A DNA stretch of 64,000 nt from Siphonodentalium dalli (GCA_032622095.1 CP136062.1:143610351-143674350), one strand, 5' to 3'. Shown: positions 21,551-33,529, numbered from the stretch's first letter. Program-made: numbers and translations. Notes: generated from the sequence alone by a model not told the origin.

Positions 21551-21910
21551 TAACCGTTTCCATAACTCATACCCTAACCATAACCATACATATCTGCAAC
21601 ACATACCATTTCCTTAGCCCAAATATTTTGTTTTCTATAACACTACCCATAACCATTGCTCTAGCCGTAACAATAACCACATCCATAATTCTAACTCTGT
21701 CTATAACCAACCCTTACCCATTACACTAGCCCTGACTATAACCAATAATCTTAATCACGGTTATAACACTAACCCTGACCCAAGCACTAACACTATGTAT
21801 AACTCTATAAGCCTATTCACAACAATGACATAATCCATAACACTAACCATAAAACAAACCCAAACACTAAATCTTTCTCTAACCCTAGCCATATTCCTAA
21901 GCCATATCAT
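21550..21910. repeat. Degenerate (ATAACC/CTAACC)n tract
   Basis: About 360 bases dominated by variants of a six-base word (ATAACC, CTAACC, CTAGCC, ACTAACCCT). Some match telomeric CCCTAA, but the period is poorly kept. It is an old satellite or interstitial telomere-like sequence. Confidence 0.6.
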
Positions 21911-22323
21911 GCCCTAGATGGTGTATATTTGCTCAATTTTAGACTTCGACTAGAAAACATGTGAGGTTAACATGGTCTATATAATAACACTCTTCGAGTC
22001 AAATTACCCCTGTGTACCAACGTTCAGACGCTAGGCTTCAACCGCTTAATCGTCAATGCGGATTAATCAATTAAACTAATTTCCAGTGCCCATTCGCTAT
22101 CTAATCCCATGGCGATGAGTTGAAGGAACTTTGTGCATCGTCCATAACATTTATAAGAATGAAAGGGTAGTAATTTCAAAGTATTTTTCGACCAATTTAC
22201 AAAATTCATTCAGTATATCCTATATATACCTCACAACCATTTTGGATTGAATCGGCGAAAAACAAAACAAATATGAGCGGATCGTAGTAAAAGTTTCCTC
22301 GAGTCCTGTTCTGTCTGTGTTTA

Positions 22324-22775
22324 AGGTTACACTGGTGTAAATGTTTTCCATAGGCCTCAGTGCTAACGTTTTAGCGTATAGTGTTGGCAATATAAATGAT
22401 GGGTCCAAAATTTTCTTTAAATCTGAAAAATTGACATTTTGGGAAACTTTTTACACCAAAAAATCATGTCTGTCTAGCAGGGAATTCGCCTTTAAGTCTT
22501 ATGTTTTCGTAACTAGTGTCAGAACCGCATAAAAAATACAGTCATATTTTAGACCACACCAAAAAATTCAAACTTCACTACAAAGGGTTAATTCCTGTGC
22601 CAATGGTTATTTTACCTATGGGAAATCATAGGGAAGAGGTGTGATGAATTTGTTATGTGAAAAGAACACAAGGCTATTGACCAATCAGGGCCCAGTGTCT
22701 ATTTTATTCTCTCCTATATATTCCTCCCGCACCCGCTAGATGTCAGTCGGAACCTTATTTACACCAGTGTAACCT
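22324..22775. mobile_element. TIR MITE, family 3, copy 1
   Basis: It is bounded by the inverted repeat AGGTTACACTGGTGTAAAT and ATTTACACCAGTGTAACCT. The 452 bp interior is shared with copy 2. Flanking bases are compatible with a TA target duplication, but the boundary base is ambiguous. The internal 63-codon frame is shared but shows no domain. Confidence 0.88.
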
Positions 22776-23673
22776 AAAGCGATAGCCCGCTTTTTCGCGG
22801 AATAATTGTAACTCCCTACATTTCTTCAGAATTGCCCATCAATGGAAAAAATGTGTTCAAAAACAATATCACTTCTGTGGTTCTTTATTTATCACACACA
22901 ATTTAACCCACCCCTTTAACAAATTATTCATAAAAAAAGCACAATTTTCCACCACCAGTCATGTTCAGGCCCCATTTTCACTCAGTTTTAGGGGTCTGGT
23001 GTTGCAAACTTGGATCAGCTATGGAAGACTGTACAATATTCTTTCCATGAGATAACTTATGGTGATGTGAGGTCATTGAGTCCAGATCTGATCAGCTGAG
23101 CATCAAGCGAATGACTTTATCAGCACATTGAAGAATAAAATATGACATTTTCAGGTCTGCAAGGGTGATCCAAGATAACTGGATGTGGTTGTATATTGAA
23201 TTAGTTGAATAAAGATATGCTCTCTTTGAATTGCTGAAGCATTTTCTTAAATGTGTCCAAGTTTTAGTGCTTCTAACCTTCAAATGACCATACCCACCAG
23301 TGGAAATGACACACTTTTATGATATATATCTGTATATCACTGGCTATAAAATCCAAAATACTTGTTAGATTAGGTTCTTATAACAATTGATATATGTGTC
23401 GTTGACATGCTCATGTTATGGGTCATTTGCATTATCATGTGACTATTACCAGCTTGAAAATTTTTGAAAATACCTTGAAAAATTGGCATTTTTTATGAAA
23501 AATCTTACTATTTTTTTGGCTGATGTAAGTGAAAGAAGACATCAGCAGCAAGAATAGACACACCAAGCATGAGATATTCATTGGACTGAAAGACCAGGCT
23601 CTGTAAAATGCATTAAAATGCTTTAAAGTGACTCCCAGGAATCAAAAATGATAAAAAGCTATTTTTCCCCTTT
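22776..23673. other. Non-coding stretch between MITE copies
   Basis: No gene is supported. A diverged ACCGATTT...AAATTC block similar to ones at 22190-22260 and 24240-24600 lies outside this interval, and nothing structured is seen inside it. Confidence 0.4.
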
Positions 23674-24114
23674 AGGTTACACTGGTGTAAATGTTTTCCA
23701 TAGGCCTCAGTGCTAACGTTTTAGCGTATAGTGTTGGCAATATAAATGATGGGTCCAAAATTTTCTTTAAATCTGAAAAATTTACATTTTGGGAAACTTT
23801 TTACACAAATAAATCATGTCTGTCTAGCAGGGAATTCGCCTTTAAATCTTATGTTTTCGTAACTAGTGTCAGAACCGCATAAAAAAATACAGTCATATTT
23901 TAGACCGCACCAAAAAATTCAAAGGGTTAATTCCTGTGCCAATGGTTATTTTACCTATGGGAAATCATAGGGAAGAGGTGTGATGATTTTTTTATGTGAA
24001 AAGCACACAAGGCTATTGACCAATCAGGGCCCAGTGTCTATTTTATTCTCTCCTATATATTCCTCCCGCATCCGCTAGATGTCACTCGGAACCTTATTTA
24101 CACCAGTGTAACCT
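23674..24114. mobile_element. TIR MITE, family 3, copy 2
   Basis: The perfect 19-base terminal inverted repeat extends outward as TTTA/TAAA. It is 441 bp long and about 95% similar to copy 1 by eye, with small internal deletions. Same orientation as copy 1. Confidence 0.9.
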
Positions 24115-24640
24115 AAACGTGCCCACCTGAACCAAATCCAGCTGTTGTGCTTCGTCTGGGAGAAGATTAGTAAACAAGAACTTTCTCCACAAGCTTTTGA
24201 TGAATATAATTTTCGATGTACATAACTTCGAAGTTCCTCAACCGATTTAGAAAATTCTTTCGGTATGTCTCTCAGGACGTCCCATAGATACTTCACAACA
24301 TTTGGTTCAAATCGGAGACAACAAAAAGAGACAATTTTGCCCCCTCCCTAATACGGACAAATGTGATTGGATACATTATTCGCCAGTTCGTCTTCTCTCT
24401 ATGTTTAACACGCACACATAAGCCAAATCTGGCAGATGTGCGTCGTCTGGGAGGAGTTTTGTAAACAGGCACTTTCTCCTCAATCGATATATGAATACAA
24501 TATTCGATGGGCTATAACCTGGTAATTTCTCAACCGATTTACAAAATTCTTCCAGGAGGATCATTAGTACGTCATATAGACAGACACACGGCAGTTGAAA
24601 TCGTCGCAAAATAAATTTGTTTGACCCCATCCGAACCCCA
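24115..24640. repeat. Two diverged direct repeats (~290 bp period)
   Basis: The blocks containing CGTCTGGGAG, GTAAACA, CTTTCTCC, CCTCAACCGATTT and ACAAAATTCTT recur at about 24125-24330 and 24415-24615. A third partial match is at 22190-22260. This is an old dispersed repeat family. Confidence 0.6.
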
Positions 24641-24916
24641 AAATGATATGTCCGTAAGACTTTTCTTCATATCAAGTTGCTAACGAGTAACTGCATAGAA
24701 TTTATCAAATCTGGATAACTTGTATGTCATAGGCGGACACCGGATCTGAAATAAATCGAGTTTTCCTAACCATGGGCGACAACTCTGTAGAGAAAGCGCG
24801 GACATAATTTTTTTTATATATGGACCCAATAGGGCATAATTAGATGTACCAATGGTCCAAATTTAGAGTCTTCTCTGCTACACATATTTTTCAAGATACA
24901 TTTTTTTCACATAAAG

Positions 24917-25015
24917 GGAGACAACTCTACATAACAAATTGCTGGGCCAATTGGGAAAACTGGGACAACTGGCACAACTGGAATAATAACCAGTTCGAAT
25001 GCAGAAGTAACACAG
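24917..25015 (+). CDS. Candidate Trp/Asn-rich exon
   Basis: A possible exon lies between a pyrimidine-rich acceptor (TTTTTTTCACATAAAG) and a donor (ACACAG|GTATAC). It has 33 codons and is phase 1 at both ends. It encodes two cysteines around a striking run, NCWANWENWDNWHNWNNN, then QFECRSNT. The W-x-x-W pattern and the C-x-R-S-N-T-G ending distantly recall the third quarter of a C-type lectin domain (W...W...NN...C). It could also be a low-complexity linker. The phase match with the exons at 20968 and 41497 is the main reason for listing it. Confidence 0.4.
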
Positions 25016-25500
25016 GTATACTAAACTAGATTACAACATATATGAATGGCATTTTATTATACGCCTGCTATAAAACAACGGACAATTACCGACATGTAGA
25101 TCGTCGTATCTATCTCTTCGAAGCTTCTGTGAAATCGCGTTTTGTTATTTATATATGTTCCGATATTTCACCATAGGGCTTGAAACTAAACACGAGCGGC
25201 CAAGGTCGATCGATCGAGTGATCATTGTGTGCACACTGTCCACCATAGCCAATCAAAAGCGACGAATTCAAGACGGCACGCGATCAATCGATAATTCTCT
25301 GTTTGAGTCGCAGCGCGTAAATTTCAACTTTAGGCCTAGGCTCTTTCCTGTTTGTAAACACTGAGAGGTGCGTTGTTAATTAAGTACAGGTAATGTTTTA
25401 ATTATATAAGACTTAACGTGGTCACCTTGAGCCTAGATAAGCCGCATATATATAATATAATATAGAGTTTTTTTGTTTGAATATATATACCTGAAACAGC
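25016..25500. other. Non-coding stretch
   Basis: No recognisable gene or element. Palindromic GATCGATCGAT words occur near 25206-25216, with TA-rich sequence at about 25445-25490. Confidence 0.4.
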
Positions 25501-25589
25501 TCAATCGTGTCTGGAAAGAAATATAGAATTTTAACTCGTGGATTGTAGCCGCATGAGAAAATTCGATATTTCTTTCCAGACACGATTGA
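25501..25589. repeat. Hairpin element (89 bp)
   Basis: Arms TCAATCGTGTCTGGAAAGAA and its complement enclose an inner imperfect stem (GAATTTT / AAAATTC) and a short loop. No coding content. Confidence 0.85.
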
Positions 25590-26388
25590 TAATATAAATG
25601 AGAATTTGGTTATACACACGAACACCAGAAAGTAACAAAGACAACTTATTTACCCATCATTTTGGCGGGCAATCCCCTAGTAGAATATAAACTCCCAACA
25701 TCAAAGTATTCATTTGTGTAGATTGTTTTATGTTGTCGAGAGGGGAGTATTTTACATAACTTAAACATATTCTTGACATTGTCTGGCGGAGCTACTAGAT
25801 GGATAAGAAGCTTGCCAAATTCATCATGTTAATTTCATGAAATGTCAACATGTCGATTTCAACGAACAACGTCATCGTGTAGCTTCCCCATGAACTTGAA
25901 TGTATCGTTTGCTTTGTTCATAAATATGTTTTCCTTTTTGAATCATGAAAATCGTACGAGATATGTGGATTATTAGATGCATGTATGTACATGTAGTCTT
26001 ATGTCGCCCAACGGGGGGATATATTGTCGGGATATTTCACTTTCACTGTGTCAAGATATTTCACATGGGTCTCGCGTTTTACCAATATGAGTAAATGTTG
26101 GCCCAAAATGCCATTACTTGTCTTTGCTATAATATTGAGTCGTATTAAACCAGCTCCGTATCGCATCAAGTCAGCCCAATATATATCGACAGGTGTCAAT
26201 GTTACAACTGTGTAGCAAGAACAATCAGAAGCAAGAAATAAAGATACATGCATCAAATCGCCCATGAATGATTTGACAAAGAATCAGTTTCAATATGTAA
26301 CACAATTTATTATGTACTAAATAACGTATTATACTAAAGTGCTCGTAACTACTATAAATGCTAATTATATAAATGCTAATTATTATCT
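25590..26388. other. Non-coding stretch
   Basis: Nothing recognised. Small open frames on both strands at 26.0-26.27 kb are antisense shadows of one another. Confidence 0.4.
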
Positions 26389-28024
26389 TCTATCTATACT
26401 ATATATTTTGAGACTTCGTATATATGTGTGTGTGTACTTCATAGAATCCAAAACGCGTGTACAGATTGGGCTCAAATTTCGTATGTAAGTGTAAAATCCC
26501 ACCGACACCGCCGTGGTTGCGTTTTGGAGAAGCTCAGAGCACCCTTTATCCACTCCCAAATCACCGCAAAGGCACGGCGGGGGTTAATCAAGTCATAATT
26601 TAATGAACGTTTGTTTTTGACGCATCGCTATAAAGAGCGTTTTGTTTACCATTCAACGTTATTAGCATCTGCAGAGAGATTGTAGCCTGTCGCTCGAAAT
26701 ATTATGCAGAGAGATTTTCACGACGGGAAGCCGGCGTTTGTTTTCAATTCAATGCAATTTTATCCCTCGAAATATTATGCAGAGAGATGATTTCACGACG
26801 GGAAGCGTTTGTTTTTAGTTCAATACAATGTTATCGTACTGAGCATCTACCGCAATCGGCACCGCGGTGGTTAATCAAGTCATAATTTAATGAGCGTTTG
26901 TTTTTGACGCATCGCTATAAAGAGCGTTTTGTTTACCATTCAACGTTATTAGCATCTGCAGAGAGAATGTAGCCTGTCGCTCGAAATATTATGCAGAGAG
27001 ATTTTCACGACGGGAAGCCGGCGTTTGTTTTCAATTCAATGCAATTTTATCCCTCGAAATATTATGCAGAGAGATGATTTCACGACGGGAAGCGTTTGTT
27101 TTCAGTTCAATACAATGTTATCGTACTGAGCGTCTATATACACGACGAGTATAAATACGGCTCCATTGACCGCTTTGTTTTTACAGTATATACCCGAAAT
27201 CATCCCAGATAATCAAGAATATAGCATCAGATTTCTCCCCAGATATACCGTTATAAAGCTACTGGAATCTGCCAATCTACGGGAAATTCCAGGGAATGCC
27301 GATTGAGCTCAAACTTGCTACCCACGGGAAGTGTCATATATATGAGTGTGTCCTTTATAGACTCGAACCGATTGAGCTCAAACTTGCTAAATAAGAAAAT
27401 AGCCCCCAAGCCGTAAATATCAACAACAACGATATTGCTACCTACGGGGAGCAACGTTATTAGCATTTGCAGAATTATGCAGAGAGAAAGTGCTTTCCTA
27501 TTTTTAGAACGCAACACATGTTTACGTCGCGTTGGTGATTGAGGTTCACAACGGGGTTAATTGACTGTCCGCTCTTTGCGACGATGAGGTTCACGGTGGG
27601 GACTATTGACCAACACTCACAATTTCGTCTTTTGCATCAGATACCAACACCTCGACCGATCGGGAGGAAACTTGGTACGTGAGTGTAGTTTGACCAGGTG
27701 GTCGTCGCTGTCGTATTGGCGAGCCCGTGCGACGCCCGTGCAGCGCATGCGCAGACGAGATATCGGAAACGGGTGGAGCTATCGACTTGAAATTTGGTAT
27801 GTGAATGTATCTTGCGCCGGGTACAAATTGTATCGGGTCGCCGAGTCCGTGCGACGTCAGCTTCGCGCATGCGCAGACCAGATCTCGGAAACGGGTGGAG
27901 CTATCGACTTGAAATTTGGTTTTTGAGTAGCCCGGTCCTGTACGGGGTTACCTTGAAAAACACAAATTAATGGATCGACCAAAGCCATGGGACCAATGCC
28001 GCCAGTGGCGGGCTAACCTGCTAG
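26389..28024 (+). mobile_element. Non-autonomous Helitron, outermost left unit
   Basis: It starts TCTATCTATACTATATATTT and ends with a GC hairpin (CCGCC-AGT-GGCGG), nine bases, then CTAG at 28021-28024. These are the TC...hairpin...CTRR hallmarks of Helitrons. The interior has a 287 bp tandem duplication and copies of the GAGATCTCGGAAACGGGTGG module. There is no Rep/helicase coding. The 5' end is less certain than the 3' end. Confidence 0.65.
26584..27130. repeat. Tandem duplication, 287 bp period
   Basis: The blocks starting GTCATAATTTAATGA at 26592 and 26879 run in parallel to the ATGTTATCGTACTGAGC words near 26846 and 27131. Within each unit, CTCGAAATATTATGCAGAGAG is itself present twice. 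Confidence 0.88.
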
Positions 28025-28047
28025 TATATATATATATATATCTACTA

Positions 28048-28579
28048 TCTCATATATATTTTGAAGACCTCTGTTTGTTTGTTTGTTTGTTTGTTTGTCT
28101 GTCTGTCTGTCATTGATACAAATCTACGATTCTCGACCGATCGGGACGAAACTTGGTACGTGTGTGTAGTTTGACCGGGCGGTGAACGTTGTCGTATTGG
28201 CGAGCCCGTGCGGCGCCCGTGCAGCGCATGCGCAGACGAGATCTCGGAAACGGGTGGAGCTATCGACTTGAAATTTGCTATGTGAATGTATCTTGCCCCG
28301 GATGCGAATTTTATCGGGTCGCCGAGCCCGTGCGACACCAGCTTCGCGCATGCGCAGACGAGATCTCGGAAACGGGTGGAGCTATCGACTTGAAATTTGG
28401 TATGTGAATGTATCTTGCCCCGGATACGAATTTTATCGGGTCGCCGAGCCCGTGCGACGCCAGCTTCGCGCATGCGCAGACCAGATCTCGGAAACGGGTA
28501 GAGCTATCGACTTGAAATTTGGTTTTTTAATGCGACGCCAGCTTCGCGCATGCTCAGACCAGATCTCGGAAACGGCTAG
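28048..28579 (+). mobile_element. Helitron array unit 1 (type 2 head)
   Basis: Head TCTCATATATATTTTGAAGA, followed by a TGTT/TGTC microsatellite. The body contains repeated modules of ~115 bp around GATCTCGGAAACGGGTGG. It ends CTAG at 28576-28579, directly abutting the next head. The terminal hairpin is degenerate here. Confidence 0.65.
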
Positions 28580-29555
28580 TCTATTATATATATTTGGAAG
28601 ATCTGTCTGTGTGTGGTGTGTGTGTTCGCGATGAACTCGAAAACTGAGCCGATTTCGATGAAATTTGGTATGTGGGGGTATTTCCGGCCGAGGACTGGAA
28701 TAGGCCTATTAATATGCCCGTGCGACGTGACCTTGACCTTGAAATCGGGTAATTTCAAGGTCAAACGCCCTAATATCACGGGAATTCGATGAAACTTGGT
28801 ATGTGAGGGTATTTTCGACCGGCGAGTGCATAGGCCTATTAATTTGCACGTGCGACGTGACATTGACCTTGAAATCGGGTCATTTCAAGGTCAAACGCCC
28901 GAATATCACGGGATTTCGATGAAAATTAGTGTCTAGGGATACTTTCGTATGGGGAGTCTCATAAACCTATTAATTTGCCCGTGTGACGTGACCTTGACAT
29001 TGAAATCGGGTCAATTCAAGGTCAAATCGCGAATTTTGATGGGATTTCGACGAAATTTGATACGTATGGTTACTTTTGTCCACTGAGTGTATTGGACGGG
29101 TCGAGTCGTGACCCCGACCTGACCTTGACCTTCAAAATGATCAGTTCGAGGTCAAATCGGGTAAAGCCGGATGGATCTCGACGGGTACTTTTGTCCGGGC
29201 AGTGTTTTGGACGGGTCAAATCGTTACCCCACCTGACCTTGACCTTCAAAATGGTCAATTCAAGGTCATAGCCCGGACGAAGTCGGGTCAGTGTGTGTGT
29301 GGTGTGTGTGTGTTCGCGATAAACTCGAAAACGGCCGAGCCGATTTCGATGAAAGTTGGTATGTGGTGGTACTTTCGGCCTGGAGGGGGGGGGGGGTGGC
29401 ATGGGCAAAACCGGATGGATTTCGACGGGCACGTTTGTCGGGTACTTTTGTCCGGGCAGTGTTTTGGACTGGTCAAATCGTGACCCCACTTGACCTTGAC
29501 CTTCCAAATGGACAATTCAAGGTCAAAGCCCGGACGAAGTCGGTTCAACTTCTAG
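28580..29555 (+). mobile_element. Helitron array unit 2 (type 1 head)
   Basis: Head TCTATTATATATATTTGGAA, followed by a GTGTG run. The body is a tandem series of ~125 bp modules each carrying converging TGACCTTGA and TCAAGGTCA words. It ends CTAG at 29552-29555 after a GCCCGGACGAAGTCGG half-hairpin. Confidence 0.75.
28715..29530. promoter_or_regulatory. Array of TCAAGGTCA half-sites in inverted pairs
   Basis: Six blocks each place TGACCTTGA about 15-25 bases before TCAAGGTCA, and about a dozen sites are exact. TCAAGGTCA is the known extended half-site of NR5A/ERR-class nuclear receptors. Regulatory activity is inference: the same words could simply be stems of an element hairpin (GACCTTGAA / TTCAAGGTC). 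Confidence 0.4.
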
Positions 29556-30127
29556 TCTCATATATATTTTGAAGACCTCTGTCTGTCTGTCTGTTTGTCT
29601 GTTTGTCTGTCATTTATACAAATCTACGATTCTCCACCGATCGGGACGAAACTTGGTACGTGTGTGTAGTTTGACCAGGCGGTCGACGTTGTCGTATTGG
29701 CGAGCCCGTGCGGCGCCCGCTTCGCGCATGCGCAGACGAGATCTCGGAAACGGGTGGAGCTATCGACTTGAAATTTGCTGTGTGATTGTGCCTTGCCCCG
29801 GATACGAATTTTATCGGGTCGCCGAGTCCGTGCGACGCCAGCTTCGCGCATGCGCAGACGAGATCTCGGAAACGGGTGGAGCTATTGACTTGAAATTTGC
29901 TATGTGAATGTATCTTGCCCCGGATACGAATTTTATTGGTTCGCCGAGCCTGTGCGACGCCAGCTTCGCGCGACGCCAGCTTCGCGCATGCGCAGACGAG
30001 ATCTCGGAAACGGGTGGAGTTATCGACTTGAAATTTGCTATGTGAATGTATCTTGCCCCGGATACGAATTTTATCTACTTGAAATTTGTTTTTTAATAGC
30101 CCGGACAACGTCGGGCTCATCGGCTAG
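29556..30127 (+). mobile_element. Helitron array unit 3 (type 2 head)
   Basis: Head TCTCATATATATTTTGAAGA at 29556. Tail hairpin GCCCGGACAACGTCGGGC, then TCATCGG and CTAG at 30124-30127. Modules of GATCTCGGAAACGGGTGG occur three times. 572 bp. Confidence 0.8.
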
Positions 30128-31299
30128 TCTCATATATATTTTGAAGACCTCTGTTTGTTTGTCTGTCTGTATGTTTGTCTGTCATTTATACAAATCTACG
30201 ATTCATGACCGATCGGGACGAAACTTGGTACGTGTGTGTAGTTTGACCAGGCGGTGGACGTTGTCGTATTGGCGAGCCCGTGCGGCGCCCGCTTCGTGCA
30301 TGCGCAGACGAGATCTCGGAAACGGGTGGAGCTATCGACTTGAAATTTGCTATGTGAATGTATCTTGCCCCGGATACGAATTTTATCGGGTCGCCGATTC
30401 CGTGCGACGCTAGCTTCGCGCATGCGCAGACGAAACTACGGTTGCAAAACGCACCGGGACCGGAATGCATTTATCTTGATTAAAAAGGCAGAATTAACTC
30501 ATTGGAAAACAACAAATGCGTGTCGTGTGCAGGGATGTGGCTAGAGGGTCTCCGTTGGGGTGTCCACATTGGGAAATTCCAATTGCACCCCCTTTGAATC
30601 ATAATCAGACACCAAACACAACTTTTGCATAATTCCATTTGCACCCCCCTTGCATATCAGTCCTCAGGCCTAATATCCTATGTATTCATAAACTATGTTG
30701 TTCTATATGCCCGGTATAAGAAAATTCAGATACTTTAACCTAAGAATTGCATAAATCCTAACATCTAGTAGCCTACTCCAGACAAATGCACACGGCTACG
30801 GATAAGAGACCAAGACATTGTGTCTGTCATTGTTCAGCCCGGTGTGAGAAAATTGGGAAAACTATACAAGAAAATCGCAAATCCTAGCATCTAGACTGGC
30901 CTCAACTGAAGCTTCCCTAGTGTTGGAAATTTCAAACCTCATACTCCCTCTTAGGTTGGGAAATTCTCCAACTGATGACCATTTCAGTCCACAAGTTTGA
31001 CCGAATGTACTAAACTATTGTTTTGTTAAACTAATTATCAGTTTTGTATTGGTCACGGGGGAGGGACAGTGACACACCGGGCCGACCATGGTTCGGCCCG
31101 ATGTTCGAAAATTTCGAAATCTGAACAAGAAAATCGCAAAATCCTAGCATCTAGACTAGCCTCAAGTCTTCTTAGAGTTGGAAATTTCAAACCTGACACC
31201 CCCCACTTAGGTTGGACAGACCAGATCTCGGAAACGGGTGGAGCTATCGACTGTTTTTGGTTTTTGAATAGCCCGGACAACGTCGGGAACATCGGCTAG
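30128..31299 (+). mobile_element. Helitron array unit 4 (type 2 head, with captured or inserted sequence)
   Basis: Same head as unit 3. After about 300 bp it switches to unrelated sequence (30440-31210) with TTGGAAATTTC words and a GGGCCGA...TCGGCCC hairpin near 31079-31102. It then returns to Helitron sequence and ends with GCCCGGACAACGTCGGG and CTAG at 31296-31299. Confidence 0.65.
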
Positions 31300-31976
31300 T
31301 CTATTATATATTTTGGAATATCTGTCTGTGTGTGGTGTGTGTGGTGTGTGTGTTCGCGATGAACTCGAAAACGGCTGAGCCGATTTCGATGAAATTTGGT
31401 ATGTGGGGTTATTTTCGGCCGAGAAGTGGCATAGGCCTATTAATTTGCATGTGCGACGTGACCTTGAAATCGGGTCAATTCAAGGTCAAATCGCGAATTT
31501 TGATGGGATTTCCACGAAATTTGATACATAGGGTTACTTTTGTCCACTGAGTGTTTTGGACGGGTCAAATCGTGACCCGACCTGACCTTGACCTTCAAAA
31601 TGATCAATTCAAGGTAAAATCGGGTAAAACCGGATGAATTTCGACGTGTACTTTTGTCCGGGCAGTGTTTTGGACGGGTCAAATCGTGACCCCACCTGAC
31701 CTTGACCTTCAAAATGGACAATTCAAGGTCAAATTGCGCAATTCGCCGAAAAGCAGAGAGGAAACAGCGCAGACGAGATCTCGGAAACGGGTGAAGCTAT
31801 CGACTTGAAATTTGCTATGTGAATGTATCTTGCCCCGGATACGAATTTTATCGGGTCGCCGAGCCCATGCGACGCCAGCTTCGCGCATGCGCAGACCAGA
31901 TCTCGGAAACGGGTGGAGCTATCGACTTACAATTTGGTTTCTGAATAGCCCGGACAACGTCGGGCTCATCGGCTAG
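31300..31976 (+). mobile_element. Helitron array unit 5 (type 1 head)
   Basis: Head TCTATTATATATTTTGGAAT. Body with three further TGACCTTGA...TCAAGGT blocks (about 31458-31735). The tail hairpin GCCCGGACAACGTCGGGC and CTAG end at 31976. Confidence 0.75.
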
Positions 31977-32956
31977 TCTATTATATATATTTGGAAGATC
32001 TGTCTGTGTGTGGTGTGTGTGTTCGCGATGAACTCGAAAACTGAGCCGATTTCGATGAAATTTGGTATGTGGGGGTATTTCCGGCCGAGGACTGGAATAG
32101 GCCTATTAATATGCCCGTGCGACGTGACCTTGACCTTGAAATCGGGTAATTTCAAGGTCAAACGCCCTAATATCACGGGAATTCGATGAAACTTGGTATG
32201 TGAGGGTATTTTCGACCGGGGAGTGCATAGGCCTTTTAATTTGCACGTGCGACGTGACATTGACCTTGAAATCGGGTCATTTCAAGGTCAAACGCCCGAA
32301 TATCACGGGATTTCGATGAAAATTAGTGTCTAGGGATACTTTCGTATGGGGAGTCTCATAAACCTATTAATTTGCCCGTGTGACGTGACCTTGACATTGA
32401 AATCGGGTCAATTCAAGGTCAAATCGCGAATTTTGATGGGATTTCGACGAAATTTGATACGTATGGTTACTTTTGTCCACTGAGTGTATTGGACGGGTCG
32501 AGTCGTGACCCCGACCTGACCTTGACCTTCAAAATGATCAGTTCGAGGTCAAATCGGGTAAAGCCGGATGGATTTCGACGGGTACTTTTGTCCGGGCAGT
32601 GTTTTGGACGGGTCAAATCGTTACCCCACCTGACCTTGACCTTCAAAATGGTCAATTCAAGGTCATAGCCCGGACGAAGTCGGGTCAGTGTGTGTGTGGT
32701 GTGTGTGTGTTCGCGATGAACTCGAAAACGGCCGAGCCAATTTCGATGAAAGTTGGTATGTGGTGGTACTTTCGGCCTGGAGGGGGGGGGGGGGGGGTGG
32801 CATGGGCAAAACCGGATGGATTTCGACGGGCACGTTTGTCGGGTACTTTTGTCCGGGCAGTGTTTTGGACTGGTCAAATCGTGACCCCACTTGACCTTGA
32901 CCTTCCAAATGGACAATTCAAGGTCAAAGCCCGGACGAAGTCGGTTCAACTTCTAG
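31977..32956 (+). mobile_element. Helitron array unit 6 (type 1 head)
   Basis: Near-identical to unit 2 (28580-29555), including its half-site array and a longer G-run at 32781-32797. Ends CTAG at 32953-32956. Confidence 0.75.
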
Positions 32957-33529
32957 TCTCATATATATTTTGAAGACCTCTGTCTGTCTGTCTGTTTGTC
33001 TGTTTGTCTGTCATTTATACAAATCTACGATTCTCCACCGATCGGGACGAAACTTGGTACGTGTGTGTAGTTTGACCAGGCGGTCGACGTTGTCGTATTG
33101 GCGAGCCCGTGCGGCGCCCGCTTCGCGCATGCGCAGACGAGATCTCGGAAACGGGTGGAGCTATCGACTTGAAATTTGCTGTGTGATTGTGCCTTGCCCC
33201 GGATACGAATTTTATCGGGTCGCCGAGCCCGTGCGACGCCAGCTTCGCACATGCGCAGACGAGATCTCGGAAACGGGTGGAGCTATTGACTTGAAATTTG
33301 CTATGTGAATGTATCTTGCCCCGGATACGAATTTTATTGGTTCGCCGAGCCTGTGCGACGCCAGCTTCGCGCGACGCCAGCTTCGCGCATGCGCAGACGA
33401 GATCTCGGAAACGGGTGGAGTTATCGACTTGAAATTTGCTATGTGAATGTATCTTGCCCCGGATACGAATTTTATCGACTTGAAATTTGTTTTTTTAATA
33501 GCCCGGACAACGTCGGGCTCATCGGCTAG
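32957..33529 (+). mobile_element. Helitron array unit 7 (type 2 head)
   Basis: Near-identical to unit 3. The tail hairpin GCCCGGACAACGTCGGGC and CTAG end at 33529, abutting the next TC head. Confidence 0.8.

Larger units (their letters stand above)
28580..31215. repeat. 2.64 kb higher-order repeat, copy 1
   Basis: Matches 31977-34617 (offset 3397 to 3402) with very few differences. The left edge coincides with a Helitron TC head; the right edge falls at CACTTAGGTTGG. Confidence 0.93.

Noticed and set aside
25501-25589. Member of the orientation-fixed CGAG hairpin set
   Set aside because: The arms pair through CTC/GAG normally, and the mismatches lie elsewhere.
27606-30544. Many open frames with Ala/Arg-rich or Cys/Val-rich products across the Helitron array
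   Set aside because: They repeat with each array module in all frames and lack Rep/helicase motifs; they arise from the repeated GC-rich modules.
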